A stretch of 14,243 nucleotides of DNA from SZUA-430 sp040381215 (lineage in GTDB: Bacteria > Pseudomonadota > Alphaproteobacteria > Micropepsales > Micropepsaceae), in assembly GCA_040381215.1 (NCBI GenBank), contig JBEIHO010000074.1:1-14243 (forward strand). The letters run 5' to 3'. A model generated the notes under the pieces. It was not told the DNA's origin, did not search any database, and worked only from the letters and a program-made list of their open reading frames with translations. Made by a program: the position numbers and the translations under genes. Below, piece after piece: positions 7,782 through 14,243 of this stretch; the first letter of the stretch is position 1; each line of letters starts with the position of its first letter.

Positions 7782-7785
7782 ATGA
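7744..7785 (+). CDS. Possible 13-codon leader ORF coupled to cas8e
   Basis: ATG 7744 follows GGGGA (7731-7735) by 8 nt and opens a 13-residue frame (MTAREPNKVSKTA) whose TGA overlaps the cas8e ATG as ATGA. Most downstream junctions in this operon use the same ATGA/GTGA overlap, and cas8e itself has only a weak ribosome binding site, so translation of this short frame could load ribosomes for cas8e. The same frame is open upstream to about 7510, but that longer reading resembles nothing and lacks a ribosome binding site. No homology can be judged at this length. Confidence 0.3.
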   Translation: MTAREPNKVSKTA

Positions 7786-9335
7786 GTTCATTATTGTCCG
7801 AAAAGGCCTTCACGGCGGTTGGGGCGTCGGGCGAAGCCTACCGGCTTTCCCTTCCCGAAGCATTTGCTGCGCTTGCCGCGGATCGCGTTGCGGCATTTCC
7901 AGCGCTTCGACCGCATCAGGCCCCAGCGTTTCATGCATTCCTCGTGCAAGTCGCGGCCATGGGGTGTGAAGCCTTGGACCTTGACCACGCGCCCGGCGAT
8001 GATCCTGCTGCCTGGGCTGACGTCTTGCGAGCGCTCACCCGTGAATGGCCAGAGGACGAACCGTGGCGGCTTGTAACAGCGCCAGACAAGCCTGCCTTCA
8101 TGCAACCTCCGGTCCCTGGGGGCGGTCTGGATGATTTTGACAAGGATTTGATCCTCACACCCGACGCACTGGACATGCTGGTAACGTCAAAGAACCATGA
8201 CCTAAAGGCCGAGCGTATCGTCAATCCGCAAGTCGATGACTGGGTTTTCGCCCTGATCTCTCTGCAGACGCAGGAGGGTCAGATGGGCAAGGGCAACTAC
8301 GGAGTTGCACGGATGAATGGCGGCTACTCCAGCCGATCATATGTCCGTCTAACGCCAGAGGGAGGCTCAGGCGCAGGGGTCATGCGGGATGTTGCCGCGC
8401 TTTTGAAGACGGGCCCGGGCGCATGGAGTCCGCCGCCGATTTTTGCTCATGCTGATGCAAAGACATTGCTCTGGACCCTGCCTTGGGACGGGAAGGAACA
8501 ACTTTCTCTCAATTCCCTGCATCCGCTTTTTGTGGAGTGCTGCCGGCGGGTCCGCCTCGTCGAGGCTGGCGATAGGATCGCTGCGCGGAAGGCTGGATCC
8601 GAAATGTCACGCATCTCCGCAAAGGAACTCCGCGGGGTTTTGGGCGACCCATGGGCGCCAATCGACGAGACCGAGGGGGCCAAGGCCCTCTCGATTACGG
8701 CGGAGGGGTTCTCGTACCGTAAGGTCGTTGAGCTGCTGTTCCGTGGCGGGAGTCGCAGCTATCGACTGCCGTATCTTGCTAGCCCACAGCATGCCGAGAA
8801 AGCGCGTCCAATGCGCATGGAGCTTGCTGCACTGACGAGAGGGATGGGCAAGACCGAAGGCTTTCACCGGCGCTGCATTGAAATGCCGACGCAGGCCATG
8901 AACGCGCTTGGATCAGACAGTGCAGCCAGACGGGCGTGGGAGCAAATCGGGGCGGCAGGTGACGTGTGGTCCAAGGCGCTGCGCCCAGCCATTCTTGCCC
9001 TCCTGCAGAGCGGACCTGAGAGCGTGAACTGGGCCGACAAACCGACAGGAAAACTTGCTGACGCGTGGCAAGGAAACTTCGAGGCGCGGGTTGACCAGGT
9101 TTTCTTCCATGCACTCTGGGCCTCGCTTGAACTGGATCAGGATGCCGCCGCAAGGGCATGGGCTGTCGAGCTATCAGGAATAGCGCGCACAGTCTTCTCT
9201 GAGGTCAGGAAGGCGGCCCCCCAAAGGTCCGAGCGGCGTTTCCTCTCGGAGGCCCGTTCTGAAGCCCTCTTCAGGGGGGGCCTCCGGAAAGCTCTTCCAA
9301 GTTTGACGCAGGCTGAGGAAACGACAGATGGATAG
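7782..9335 (+). CDS. cas8e: Cascade large subunit Cas8e (Cse1/CasA)
   Basis: Cas8e sits at the 5'-handle end of Cascade, reads the PAM, helps open the target DNA and recruits Cas3. From ATG 7782 it has 517 residues (the E. coli protein has 502). Family marks: LSLPEAFAALA (22-32), FPALRPHQ then HAFLVQVAA (39-46, 51-59), PAFMQPP (104-110), TSKNHDLK (135-142), and GNYGVARMNGGYSSR (171-185), the conserved Gly-rich block. In-frame TTG 7668 is rejected because the added residues are not Cse1-like and the Cse1 pattern starts right after 7782. The N-terminus lacks the PWIPV-type motif of many Cse1 proteins and the zinc-binding cysteines of E. coli CasA, so it belongs to a divergent branch. It overlaps cse2 by 8 nt. 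Confidence 0.92.
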   Translation: MSSLLSEKAFTAVGASGEAYRLSLPEAFAALAADRVAAFPALRPHQAPAFHAFLVQVAAMGCEALDLDHAPGDDPAAWADVLRALTREWPEDEPWRLVTAPDKPAFMQPPVPGGGLDDFDKDLILTPDALDMLVTSKNHDLKAERIVNPQVDDWVFALISLQTQEGQMGKGNYGVARMNGGYSSRSYVRLTPEGGSGAGVMRDVAALLKTGPGAWSPPPIFAHADAKTLLWTLPWDGKEQLSLNSLHPLFVECCRRVRLVEAGDRIAARKAGSEMSRISAKELRGVLGDPWAPIDETEGAKALSITAEGFSYRKVVELLFRGGSRSYRLPYLASPQHAEKARPMRMELAALTRGMGKTEGFHRRCIEMPTQAMNALGSDSAARRAWEQIGAAGDVWSKALRPAILALLQSGPESVNWADKPTGKLADAWQGNFEARVDQVFFHALWASLELDQDAAARAWAVELSGIARTVFSEVRKAAPQRSERRFLSEARSEALFRGGLRKALPSLTQAEETTDG

Positions 9336-9861
9336 TGGACTACCGCTTGAGCCCTCTGCAAGCGCACTTATCGCGCGACTCGCGGGTGAACTGGGGCGCG
9401 ACGATTTTCCGACGGGGGACCATGCCGCGCTGCGGCGCATGGACCCGCGGGCCCCTGGACGGTCTGCAATAGCCTTGCATAAGCTGATGGTGAAAACCGG
9501 CGTCGCAGAGCAGGGTCAACGGCGTTGGGCGCTGGTTATTCATTGTCTTGCTCTTGCGCGAGGGAGGCACAAGAACGGCCGCGAGGCGCCCCGCTTCCGG
9601 GCCGGCGCCGTTTTACAGCAAATCAACGTTTCAGAGCAGCGTCTCAACCAATTGCTCGCGGCGGACGAGGAGGTTCTGTTCGATCTGTTGCCAGCCCTGG
9701 CGCGTCGGCTGGATTCCAATGGTGCGGCAATTGACTGGACAGAGCTTGCCTTGCTCATCCTGCAGACCGCTTCCGACAAGGCGGACAACGTCCGTCTCGC
9801 AATCGCCGGCGCGTACGCACGCGCCGCGGCAGGATCCCTAACGAAGAAGGAAAGCGCATGA
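9328..9861 (+). CDS. cse2: Cascade small subunit Cse2 (CasB/Cas11e)
   Basis: Cse2 is a small all-helical protein. Two copies line the belly of the I-E Cascade and stabilise the crRNA-DNA hybrid and the displaced strand. This one has 177 residues, in the usual 160-200 range. The family signature GDHAALRRMDP is at about residues 30-40, followed by helices with many Arg/Lys (RRWALVIHCLALARG, then a basic RHKNGREAPRFRAG loop) suited to nucleic-acid contact. The ATG overlaps the cas8e stop by 8 nt and is preceded by GAGGAA (9315-9320) at 7 nt. Its stop overlaps the cas7 ATG as ATGA. Cse2 is diagnostic for type I-E, which settles the subtype together with Cas6e and the repeat. Confidence 0.92.
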   Translation: MDSGLPLEPSASALIARLAGELGRDDFPTGDHAALRRMDPRAPGRSAIALHKLMVKTGVAEQGQRRWALVIHCLALARGRHKNGREAPRFRAGAVLQQINVSEQRLNQLLAADEEVLFDLLPALARRLDSNGAAIDWTELALLILQTASDKADNVRLAIAGAYARAAAGSLTKKESA

Positions 9862-11147
9862 CAGCCCCTCGTTTCATCCAGATACACTGGCTCGCATCCT
9901 ATCCAGCGACATTGCTGAACCGCGATCAGGATGGGCTGGGCAAACGCATCCCCTTTGGCGGCGAGGTGCGCGGCCGTATTTCCTCCCAGTGCCTCAAGCG
10001 ACATTGGCGGTTTGCTGGGAGCGAGGGGCGTGAGGGAGCGCGACAGAATCCGTGGGCCCTCCAGAACCTGCGGGGTCTTTCAGACGCAGATTTCGGCATT
10101 CGGTCCCGCAAGCTGATGAGTTCGGAACTGGTTGGCCCGTTAATCGCGGAGGGGCTTGATGCGAAAACGGTTGAAGAGTGGCGTCAGGCACTGATGTCCC
10201 GCGTCTTCCCGAAGAAGGGCAGCAAGGAGAGCGGAAGCGGCAATAGCGCGCCCGAGGTTGACGCAGAGGAAGATGACGATGTCACAGATGACACTGGCAC
10301 CGTTGCGGAAGATACAAAGCAGGCGTTCCTGCTGGGACCATGTGAAATCAAGTATCTCCGTGATTTGCTGCGTCAAGCTGTAAAGGGCGACGCGGAAGTT
10401 CAGGCCGCAATCCGCGCCAAACCCAAAGCGAAAGGGCTTTCCCCACTGCAAAAAAAACTCGCTGGCGATCTGCGGGATAACCTAGAGGCCTTGGGCGAAG
10501 ACGCCAGAGTTCCCCGCAGCTTAGAAGCTGCACTGTTTGGGCGAATGGTGACGTCAGATCTGATCGCCAATGTCGACGCCGCAATCCACGTCGCACACGC
10601 AATTACGGTGCATCCGATCGCACGGGAGATGGACTTCATGTCGGTCGTCGATGACCTGAAGAACGAAGACGACAGTGCTGACGCCGGAGCCGCAGGGGTG
10701 TTCGACATGGAGCTCACCAGCGGACTATATTATGGTTATACGGTTGTTGATGTGGCGCTGCTGCGCAGCAACCTGGGGGGTGATGCGGCCCTTGCCGGAA
10801 AAGTCGTTGAGCATCTTCTGCATCTAATTGCCGAGGTGTCGCCGGGGGCGAAAAAGGGTTCGACAGCCCCGTATGCCTACGCCGATCTGATGCTGGTCGA
10901 GGCCGGTTCGCGCCAGCCGCGCACACTTGCCAATGCCTTCCGAAAGTCAATCCGATCACGCACGAATCGGCAGTTTGATGAGACGGTGGAAGCCCTGCGG
11001 GCGCATCTCGATAGCCTGGACGCAACCTATGGGGGCGGTGAGCAGCGCAGGCTGTTGGCTTTGGACGCCGATGCAGCACTGCCGGGCGCTGAACGCAACT
11101 CGCTTGATGAGATGGCGGCATGGGCCGGCGCAAGGGTCGCGGCGTGA
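9858..11147 (+). CDS. cas7: Cascade backbone subunit Cas7e (Cse4/CasC) with acidic insertion
   Basis: Cas7e forms the six-copy helical backbone that wraps the crRNA spacer. The N-terminal signature is clear: IQIHWLASYPATLLNRDQ, then KRIPFGGEVRGRISSQ and CLKRHWR (residues about 7-53), the classic NRD...G..K...GG..R.RiSSQ.lKR pattern of the RAMP backbone. It has 429 residues, well above the roughly 350-370 usual for Cas7e. Much of the excess is a low-complexity segment at residues 119-154, Ser/Gly then Asp/Glu-rich (EDDDVTDDTG core), after which the sequence resumes. The ATG overlaps the cse2 stop (ATGA) and has AAGGAA 5 nt upstream; the 3' end overlaps cas5 as GTGA. There is no frameshift or stop, so the insertion looks tolerated rather than damaging. 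Confidence 0.95.
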   Translation: MTAPRFIQIHWLASYPATLLNRDQDGLGKRIPFGGEVRGRISSQCLKRHWRFAGSEGREGARQNPWALQNLRGLSDADFGIRSRKLMSSELVGPLIAEGLDAKTVEEWRQALMSRVFPKKGSKESGSGNSAPEVDAEEDDDVTDDTGTVAEDTKQAFLLGPCEIKYLRDLLRQAVKGDAEVQAAIRAKPKAKGLSPLQKKLAGDLRDNLEALGEDARVPRSLEAALFGRMVTSDLIANVDAAIHVAHAITVHPIAREMDFMSVVDDLKNEDDSADAGAAGVFDMELTSGLYYGYTVVDVALLRSNLGGDAALAGKVVEHLLHLIAEVSPGAKKGSTAPYAYADLMLVEAGSRQPRTLANAFRKSIRSRTNRQFDETVEALRAHLDSLDATYGGGEQRRLLALDADAALPGAERNSLDEMAAWAGARVAA

Positions 11148-11860
11148 TCAAGGCACATCTCATCCTGCGCTTCGACGCGCCTCTGACGAGTTTTGGCGGA
11201 GTGGCTGTAGACAACTACGGCCCGATCGATCCTTTTCCAAGCGCCTCCCTCCTGACCGGGCTTCTCGGGAATGCGCTTGGAATGGACCGGTCTGACGGTC
11301 GGCGCTTGCAGGCCCTTCAGGATCGGCTGGTTTATGCAGCACGCATCGATCAGCCAGGTCACATGATCATGGATTTTCAGACAGCGGCCTTGGCCAGGGA
11401 TGACAAGGGTTGGACGACGCACGGCGTGCCCGAGGGACGCAGCGGCGGAGCCGGCACATACAAGGGAAAGCATATCCGCTATCGCGATTATTGGGCGGAT
11501 CGCATAGTCACTGTTGCGTTGCGTTTGGCCCCTCCCAATAGCGCACCGAGCCTGGGTGAAGTGGCTGACGCTCTGCAGGCCCCCATTCGACCACTTTTCA
11601 TCGGGCGCAAGCCTTGTCTACCGTCCACCCAACTGCTGGTTGAGACGGTCGAGGCAAAGTCTGCGCTCTCAGCGCTGGAGAAGACTGCCGTTACGGGCGA
11701 TGCGGCCACATTCGAGGCATTCTGGTCGGAGGACGATTCAGAAGTGCTCGGACAGTGGCTCTCCTTCGAAACAACAGGAAGGCGCAATTGGATTTCGGGA
11801 GTGCATGGCGGCTCAGAGCGGTGGCGGCGCGGAACGATCAAGATGAGACCAGCACCATGA
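11144..11860 (+). CDS. cas5: Cascade subunit Cas5e (CasD)
   Basis: Cas5e caps the 5' handle of the crRNA and links Cas8e to the Cas7 backbone. It is a RAMP protein without nuclease activity in I-E. This one has 238 residues, close to the usual 220-250. I chose GTG 11144 over the in-frame ATG 11120 because AAGGG (11132-11136) lies 7 nt before it, it overlaps the cas7 stop as GTGA, and the protein then begins directly with the Cas5 first strand (IKAHLILRFDAPLTSFGG, compare the family L.L.l.GPLqSwG). Other marks are SASLLTGLLGNALG, RYRDYWAD and PLFIGRKPCLPS, all typical of Cas5e. The stop overlaps the cas6e ATG (ATGA). Confidence 0.93.
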   Translation: MIKAHLILRFDAPLTSFGGVAVDNYGPIDPFPSASLLTGLLGNALGMDRSDGRRLQALQDRLVYAARIDQPGHMIMDFQTAALARDDKGWTTHGVPEGRSGGAGTYKGKHIRYRDYWADRIVTVALRLAPPNSAPSLGEVADALQAPIRPLFIGRKPCLPSTQLLVETVEAKSALSALEKTAVTGDAATFEAFWSEDDSEVLGQWLSFETTGRRNWISGVHGGSERWRRGTIKMRPAP

Positions 11861-12603
11861 CGGCACTTTCGTTGATCCGATTATCTCCAGACCGAGACCA
11901 CTTTGCCCAATGGGCAGCACGGAATGGCTTCTTGCCTCCGTCAGGCGACGATCTCGGCTATGCGCTGCACGCCGCCTTCGCCAAATGCTTCGGACAGCTT
12001 GCTCCGAAACCATTTTACTGGCGTGAAGGCGTTAACAGCGCAGGGCCCGAGCTCTTCGGCTATTGCCCCGGTGAGCCCGACACTGTGCTGGAGTCATTGT
12101 CAATCCCGGCTCTCGACGGCGCTCTGGAAACCGGTCTGAACTTGGGGTCTATTCAGGCCCGAGCCATGCCGGGCTCGTGGCGTTCCGGGCGCACCCTCAG
12201 CTTTGAGACGCGGACCAGGCCAATAGTTCGGCAGAACCGCGAGGGCGATCGGAGACGTTTTCGCGAAGTCGATGCTGCCGCCCATGCAGCCCGTCTTGCC
12301 CCGTTGGAAGCTCCCCCGTCAAAGCGCGATGTTTATCTCGAATGGACTGCGGCGCAACTCGCGCCGGCGGCGGAAATCATCTCAGGAGGTGTGACTGCGA
12401 TGGGGCGGACACGCGTCTTGCGCAGGCCAATACGGGACGGCAGCCGCAGCAGCGCCATGACCGAAGGTCCCGATGTCACCGTCACCGGTATACTGAGGAT
12501 CGGTGATGCTGCAGCATTTGGCGAGCTCGTGCGGCGCGGAGTGGGACGGCATCGAGCTTTCGGCTTTGGCATGCTGCTGCTCGCCCCGCCCGGGGCCCTT
12601 TAG
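11857..12603 (+). CDS. cas6e: CRISPR RNA endoribonuclease Cas6e (CasE/Cse3)
   Basis: Cas6e cuts the array transcript at the 3' base of the repeat hairpin, stays on the crRNA 3' end and becomes the head of Cascade. It has 248 residues, slightly longer than E. coli CasE. The likely catalytic pair is Y35 and H38 in GYALHAAFA, equivalent to the Tyr/His pair of Cas6e enzymes (T. thermophilus Y23/H26). The C-terminus carries the RAMP Gly-rich loop (GVGRHRAFGFGML, near 229-241). ATG 11857 overlaps the cas5 stop as ATGA and begins straight with the first ferredoxin strand (TALSLIRLSPD); the longer in-frame reading from 11755 runs inside cas5 and is rejected. It ends 2 nt before cas1. Confidence 0.94.
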   Translation: MTALSLIRLSPDRDHFAQWAARNGFLPPSGDDLGYALHAAFAKCFGQLAPKPFYWREGVNSAGPELFGYCPGEPDTVLESLSIPALDGALETGLNLGSIQARAMPGSWRSGRTLSFETRTRPIVRQNREGDRRRFREVDAAAHAARLAPLEAPPSKRDVYLEWTAAQLAPAAEIISGGVTAMGRTRVLRRPIRDGSRSSAMTEGPDVTVTGILRIGDAAAFGELVRRGVGRHRAFGFGMLLLAPPGAL

Positions 12604-12605
12604 GC

Positions 12606-13514
12606 ATGCTCGTCGGCCGTCTCGGCCTCGAGACCGCGCGCTTGCCGCATGAGCTGAGGCATGGTCTTGTTTATCTCGACCGTGGTCGATTGGAAGTTGA
12701 GGATGGCTGCCTTCGATTTCTCTGTGCAGGCGGCGGCGGCTTACCGGCGGGCGACTATCAAATCCCACATCAGAGCATCTCGCTAGTCGCCTTGGGGCCG
12801 GGCAGCAGCGTAACACACGATGCACTGCGTATCTTGGCACGCCATAACACCGGGCTTGCTGCGGTGGGTGAAGACGGGGTCCGATTCTATACTTCTCCGC
12901 CCCTGCTGCCAGATGCCTCTGGATTGGCCCGGGCGCAGGCACGAGCGTGGGCTGACGAGACCCAAAGGATCTCAATCGCTCGCCGCATGTATGCTTGGAG
13001 ACTGGGCGAGATAGTCCCTGCGAAGGAGATCAGTGTACTTCGAGGGATCGAGGGCGCCCGAATGAAGGAGAGCTATAAACTCATTGCCCAACGCATTGGC
13101 ATACGCTGGGAGGGGCGCCGCTATGATCGGGCGAATCCAAACTCAGCTGATGAGCCAAACCAGGCTCTCAACCACGCGGCCAGTGCCGTCGAGGCGGCGG
13201 CCGCCATTGCGGTCGCCTGCACTGGCACAATCCCGCAGCTTGGCTTCATTCACGAGGACAGCGGACAGTCATTCGTGCTCGACATCGCCGACCTATTCCG
13301 GACTGAAGTGACAATCCCTACTGCTTTTCAAGCCGTGAAATCCGCAGCGAAGGAACCGAGCAGGAGCCTTGAGTGGCACGTGCGGCGCATGACAGCAGCT
13401 GCTTTCCGCAGACAAAGGATCATTCCAACTATGATCGAGCGCATCAAGGGCCTTTGGGAAACCGAACCCTCGGAGCCTGCGTTGGCGGTGCAGGAAGGCC
13501 AGGAAACACGGTGA
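12606..13514 (+). CDS. cas1: CRISPR integrase Cas1 (type I-E)
   Basis: Cas1 forms the Cas1-Cas2 integrase that cuts the leader-repeat junction and inserts new spacers. It has 302 residues, typical of I-E Cas1. The metal-binding residues are present: E149 in RGIEGARMK, H216 in LGFIHEDSG, and D226/D229 in SFVLDIADLF, matching E141, H208, D218 and D221 of E. coli Cas1. The N-terminal beta domain (GLVYLDRGRLEVEDGCL) and the helical catalytic domain are both complete. The ATG lies 2 nt after the cas6e stop, and the stop overlaps cas2 as GTGA. The last 15 or so residues (EPALAVQEGQETR) form a Glu/Gln-rich tail likely to be disordered. Confidence 0.97.
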   Translation: MLVGRLGLETARLPHELRHGLVYLDRGRLEVEDGCLRFLCAGGGGLPAGDYQIPHQSISLVALGPGSSVTHDALRILARHNTGLAAVGEDGVRFYTSPPLLPDASGLARAQARAWADETQRISIARRMYAWRLGEIVPAKEISVLRGIEGARMKESYKLIAQRIGIRWEGRRYDRANPNSADEPNQALNHAASAVEAAAAIAVACTGTIPQLGFIHEDSGQSFVLDIADLFRTEVTIPTAFQAVKSAAKEPSRSLEWHVRRMTAAAFRRQRIIPTMIERIKGLWETEPSEPALAVQEGQETR

Positions 13515-13810
13515 GCCTGACACTTGTCGTGACACGGGACGTCGAACCTCGCTTTCGCGGGTTTCTTGCCTCTGCCATGCAAGAGATCGCGCCTGGGGTT
13601 TATGTGAACCCGCACATGTCATCGGGTGTTCGCGATCGGATCTGGGCGGTGGTGAGCGATTGGTACTCTGGCCTTGGGGGCGGCTCAATCGTCATGGCCG
13701 TCCACGACAGCCAGGAGGTTGGGCGGTTATCTCTTCGGACACTGGGACTGCCCGCGCGCGAGCTATGCGACATTGATGGAATCCTGCTGGTGCGACGCGA
13801 GCGCGGCTAA
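13511..13810 (+). CDS. cas2: CRISPR adaptation protein Cas2 (type I-E)
   Basis: Cas2e is the structural core of the Cas1-Cas2 integrase and holds the prespacer duplex. It has 99 residues, in line with E. coli Cas2 (94), and follows the same pattern: LTLVVTRDVEPRFRGFLA, APGVYVNPHMSSGVRDRIW, a run of short strands ending IVMAVHDSQEVG, then RTLGLPARE-CDIDGILL. This is the compact I-E form, without an extra domain such as a DnaQ fusion. The GTG start at 13511 overlaps the cas1 stop and has AGGA (13501-13504) 6 nt upstream. The reading from 13373 within cas1 is only the open frame behind it. Cas2 closes the operon 58 nt before the first repeat. Confidence 0.95.
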   Translation: MSLTLVVTRDVEPRFRGFLASAMQEIAPGVYVNPHMSSGVRDRIWAVVSDWYSGLGGGSIVMAVHDSQEVGRLSLRTLGLPARELCDIDGILLVRRERG

Positions 13811-13868
13811 CCTGACTGTGTGCGACCGCTCTTTGACATCGTAAGAAACTGCGACGATTATTCGCAGA
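13811..13868 (+). promoter_or_regulatory. CRISPR leader with array promoter
   Basis: Only 58 nt separate cas2 from the first repeat. They contain a perfect -35, TTGACA (13833-13838), then 17 nt, then GATTAT (13856-13861, 4 of 6 matches to -10). Transcription would start near 13868, at the boundary with the first repeat (13869), and run into the array on the + strand. That agrees with the repeat orientation (3' end CGGGGATGGTCC, as in other I-E repeats). I see no convincing IHF site (WATCARNNNNTTR) in this leader. Confidence 0.6.
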
Positions 13869-14243
13869 GGTTCCCCCGCCCACGCGGGGATGGTCCTCCT
13901 CCGTCATTTCAGGACCGCCGTCAGGGCTTGGTTCCCCCGCCCACGCGGGGATGGTCCCTATGGCGATGCCATCTGCCAGGAGTGTTACGGGGTTCCCCCG
14001 CCCACGCGGGGATGGTCCCGTAATGACACGCGCGCCGCCTTGGTTGACCGGGGTTCCCCCGCCCACGCGGGGATGGTCCTGACCCAGAGCGCGGCCATCA
14101 CGACCGCGCCGCGGTTCCCCCGCCCACGCGGGGATGGTCCCCAGAACAGTTTGTGCCGCTGCGCCAAGTGGGTGGTTCCCCCGCCCACGCGGGGATGGTC
14201 CCCAAAAACGGCCGAACGTCGCTGCACTCATGGCGGTTCCCCC
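13869..14243 (+). CRISPR. Type I-E CRISPR array, continues past the window edge
   Basis: Six complete identical 28-nt repeats start at 13869, 13930, 13991, 14052, 14113 and 14174, with an exact 61-nt period. A seventh starts at 14235 and is cut by the window after 9 nt. Each repeat begins GGTTCCCCC and ends CGGGGATGGTCC. It holds a 6-bp hairpin, CCCCGC / GCGGGG with a CCAC loop, the expected Cas6e substrate; cleavage after the stem would leave ATGGTCC plus the next base as an 8-nt 5' handle. The six spacers are 33 nt each and all different: 13897-13929, 13958-13990, 14019-14051, 14080-14112, 14141-14173, 14202-14234. I see no copy of any spacer elsewhere in the window. Identical repeats and uniform spacer length point to an active or recently active array. 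Spacer origins cannot be told by eye. Confidence 0.99.

Noticed and set aside
7510..7785. A 91-codon + strand frame in the cas3-cas8e gap
   Set aside because: The product resembles nothing and no ribosome binding site precedes its start; only its last 13 codons, with their own ribosome binding site, are kept as a possible leader ORF.
13692..14231. A 179-codon open frame on the - strand across the CRISPR array, with repeating PSPRGRGN / IPAWAGEP / DHPRVGGG peptides
   Set aside because: These are translations of the CRISPR repeat in three frames, a common false gene; there is no ribosome binding site and the array explains the periodicity.

Overview
The window is GC-rich bacterial DNA. All convincing genes are on the + strand, and the right half is a complete type I-E CRISPR-Cas locus. 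Codon use, base composition and the style of the Cas and Lrp/AsnC proteins suggest an alphaproteobacterium, perhaps Rhodobacterales. This placement is an inference, because no rRNA or other phylogenetic marker is present.

Layout. (1) Positions 1-1461 hold two tandem homologous genes of a family I do not recognise; the first is cut by the window edge. (2) Positions 1664-2242 encode an Lrp/AsnC-type regulator. (3) Positions 2343-4545 hold a tight three-gene unit: a protein with an N-terminal helical region and a PD-(D/E)XK-like nuclease core, a ParA/Soj-type deviant Walker ATPase, and a small helical protein of unknown function. A CGACCC-TT-GGGTCG inverted repeat lies just upstream. (4) Positions 4717-13810 hold cas3, cas8e, cse2, cas7, cas5, cas6e, cas1 and cas2 in canonical I-E order. 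From cas8e to cas2 the genes overlap by 4-8 nt or are 2 nt apart, so they are probably one translationally coupled operon. A 398-nt non-coding gap separates cas3 from cas8e. (5) Positions 13811-13868 are a very short leader with a TTGACA-N17-GATTAT promoter. From 13869 to the window end runs a CRISPR array with a 28-nt repeat and an exact 61-nt period: six full repeats, six 33-nt spacers and a cut seventh repeat.

How it works together. Cas1-Cas2 would insert new spacers at the leader end. The array transcript would be cut by Cas6e at the base of the repeat hairpin. Cas8e, Cse2, Cas7, Cas5 and Cas6e form Cascade, which finds targets, and Cas3 then degrades them. Every recognisable catalytic motif I checked (Cas3 HD and helicase, Cas1 E/H/D, Cas6e Tyr/His) is present, and no frame is broken. 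The system therefore looks functional.

The best candidate for something undescribed is the nuclease-like/ParA/small-protein unit beside the CRISPR locus. It could be an accessory defence module or a plasmid-type partition or mobile-element cassette. The sequence alone does not decide. The tandem family at the left edge is a second unknown.
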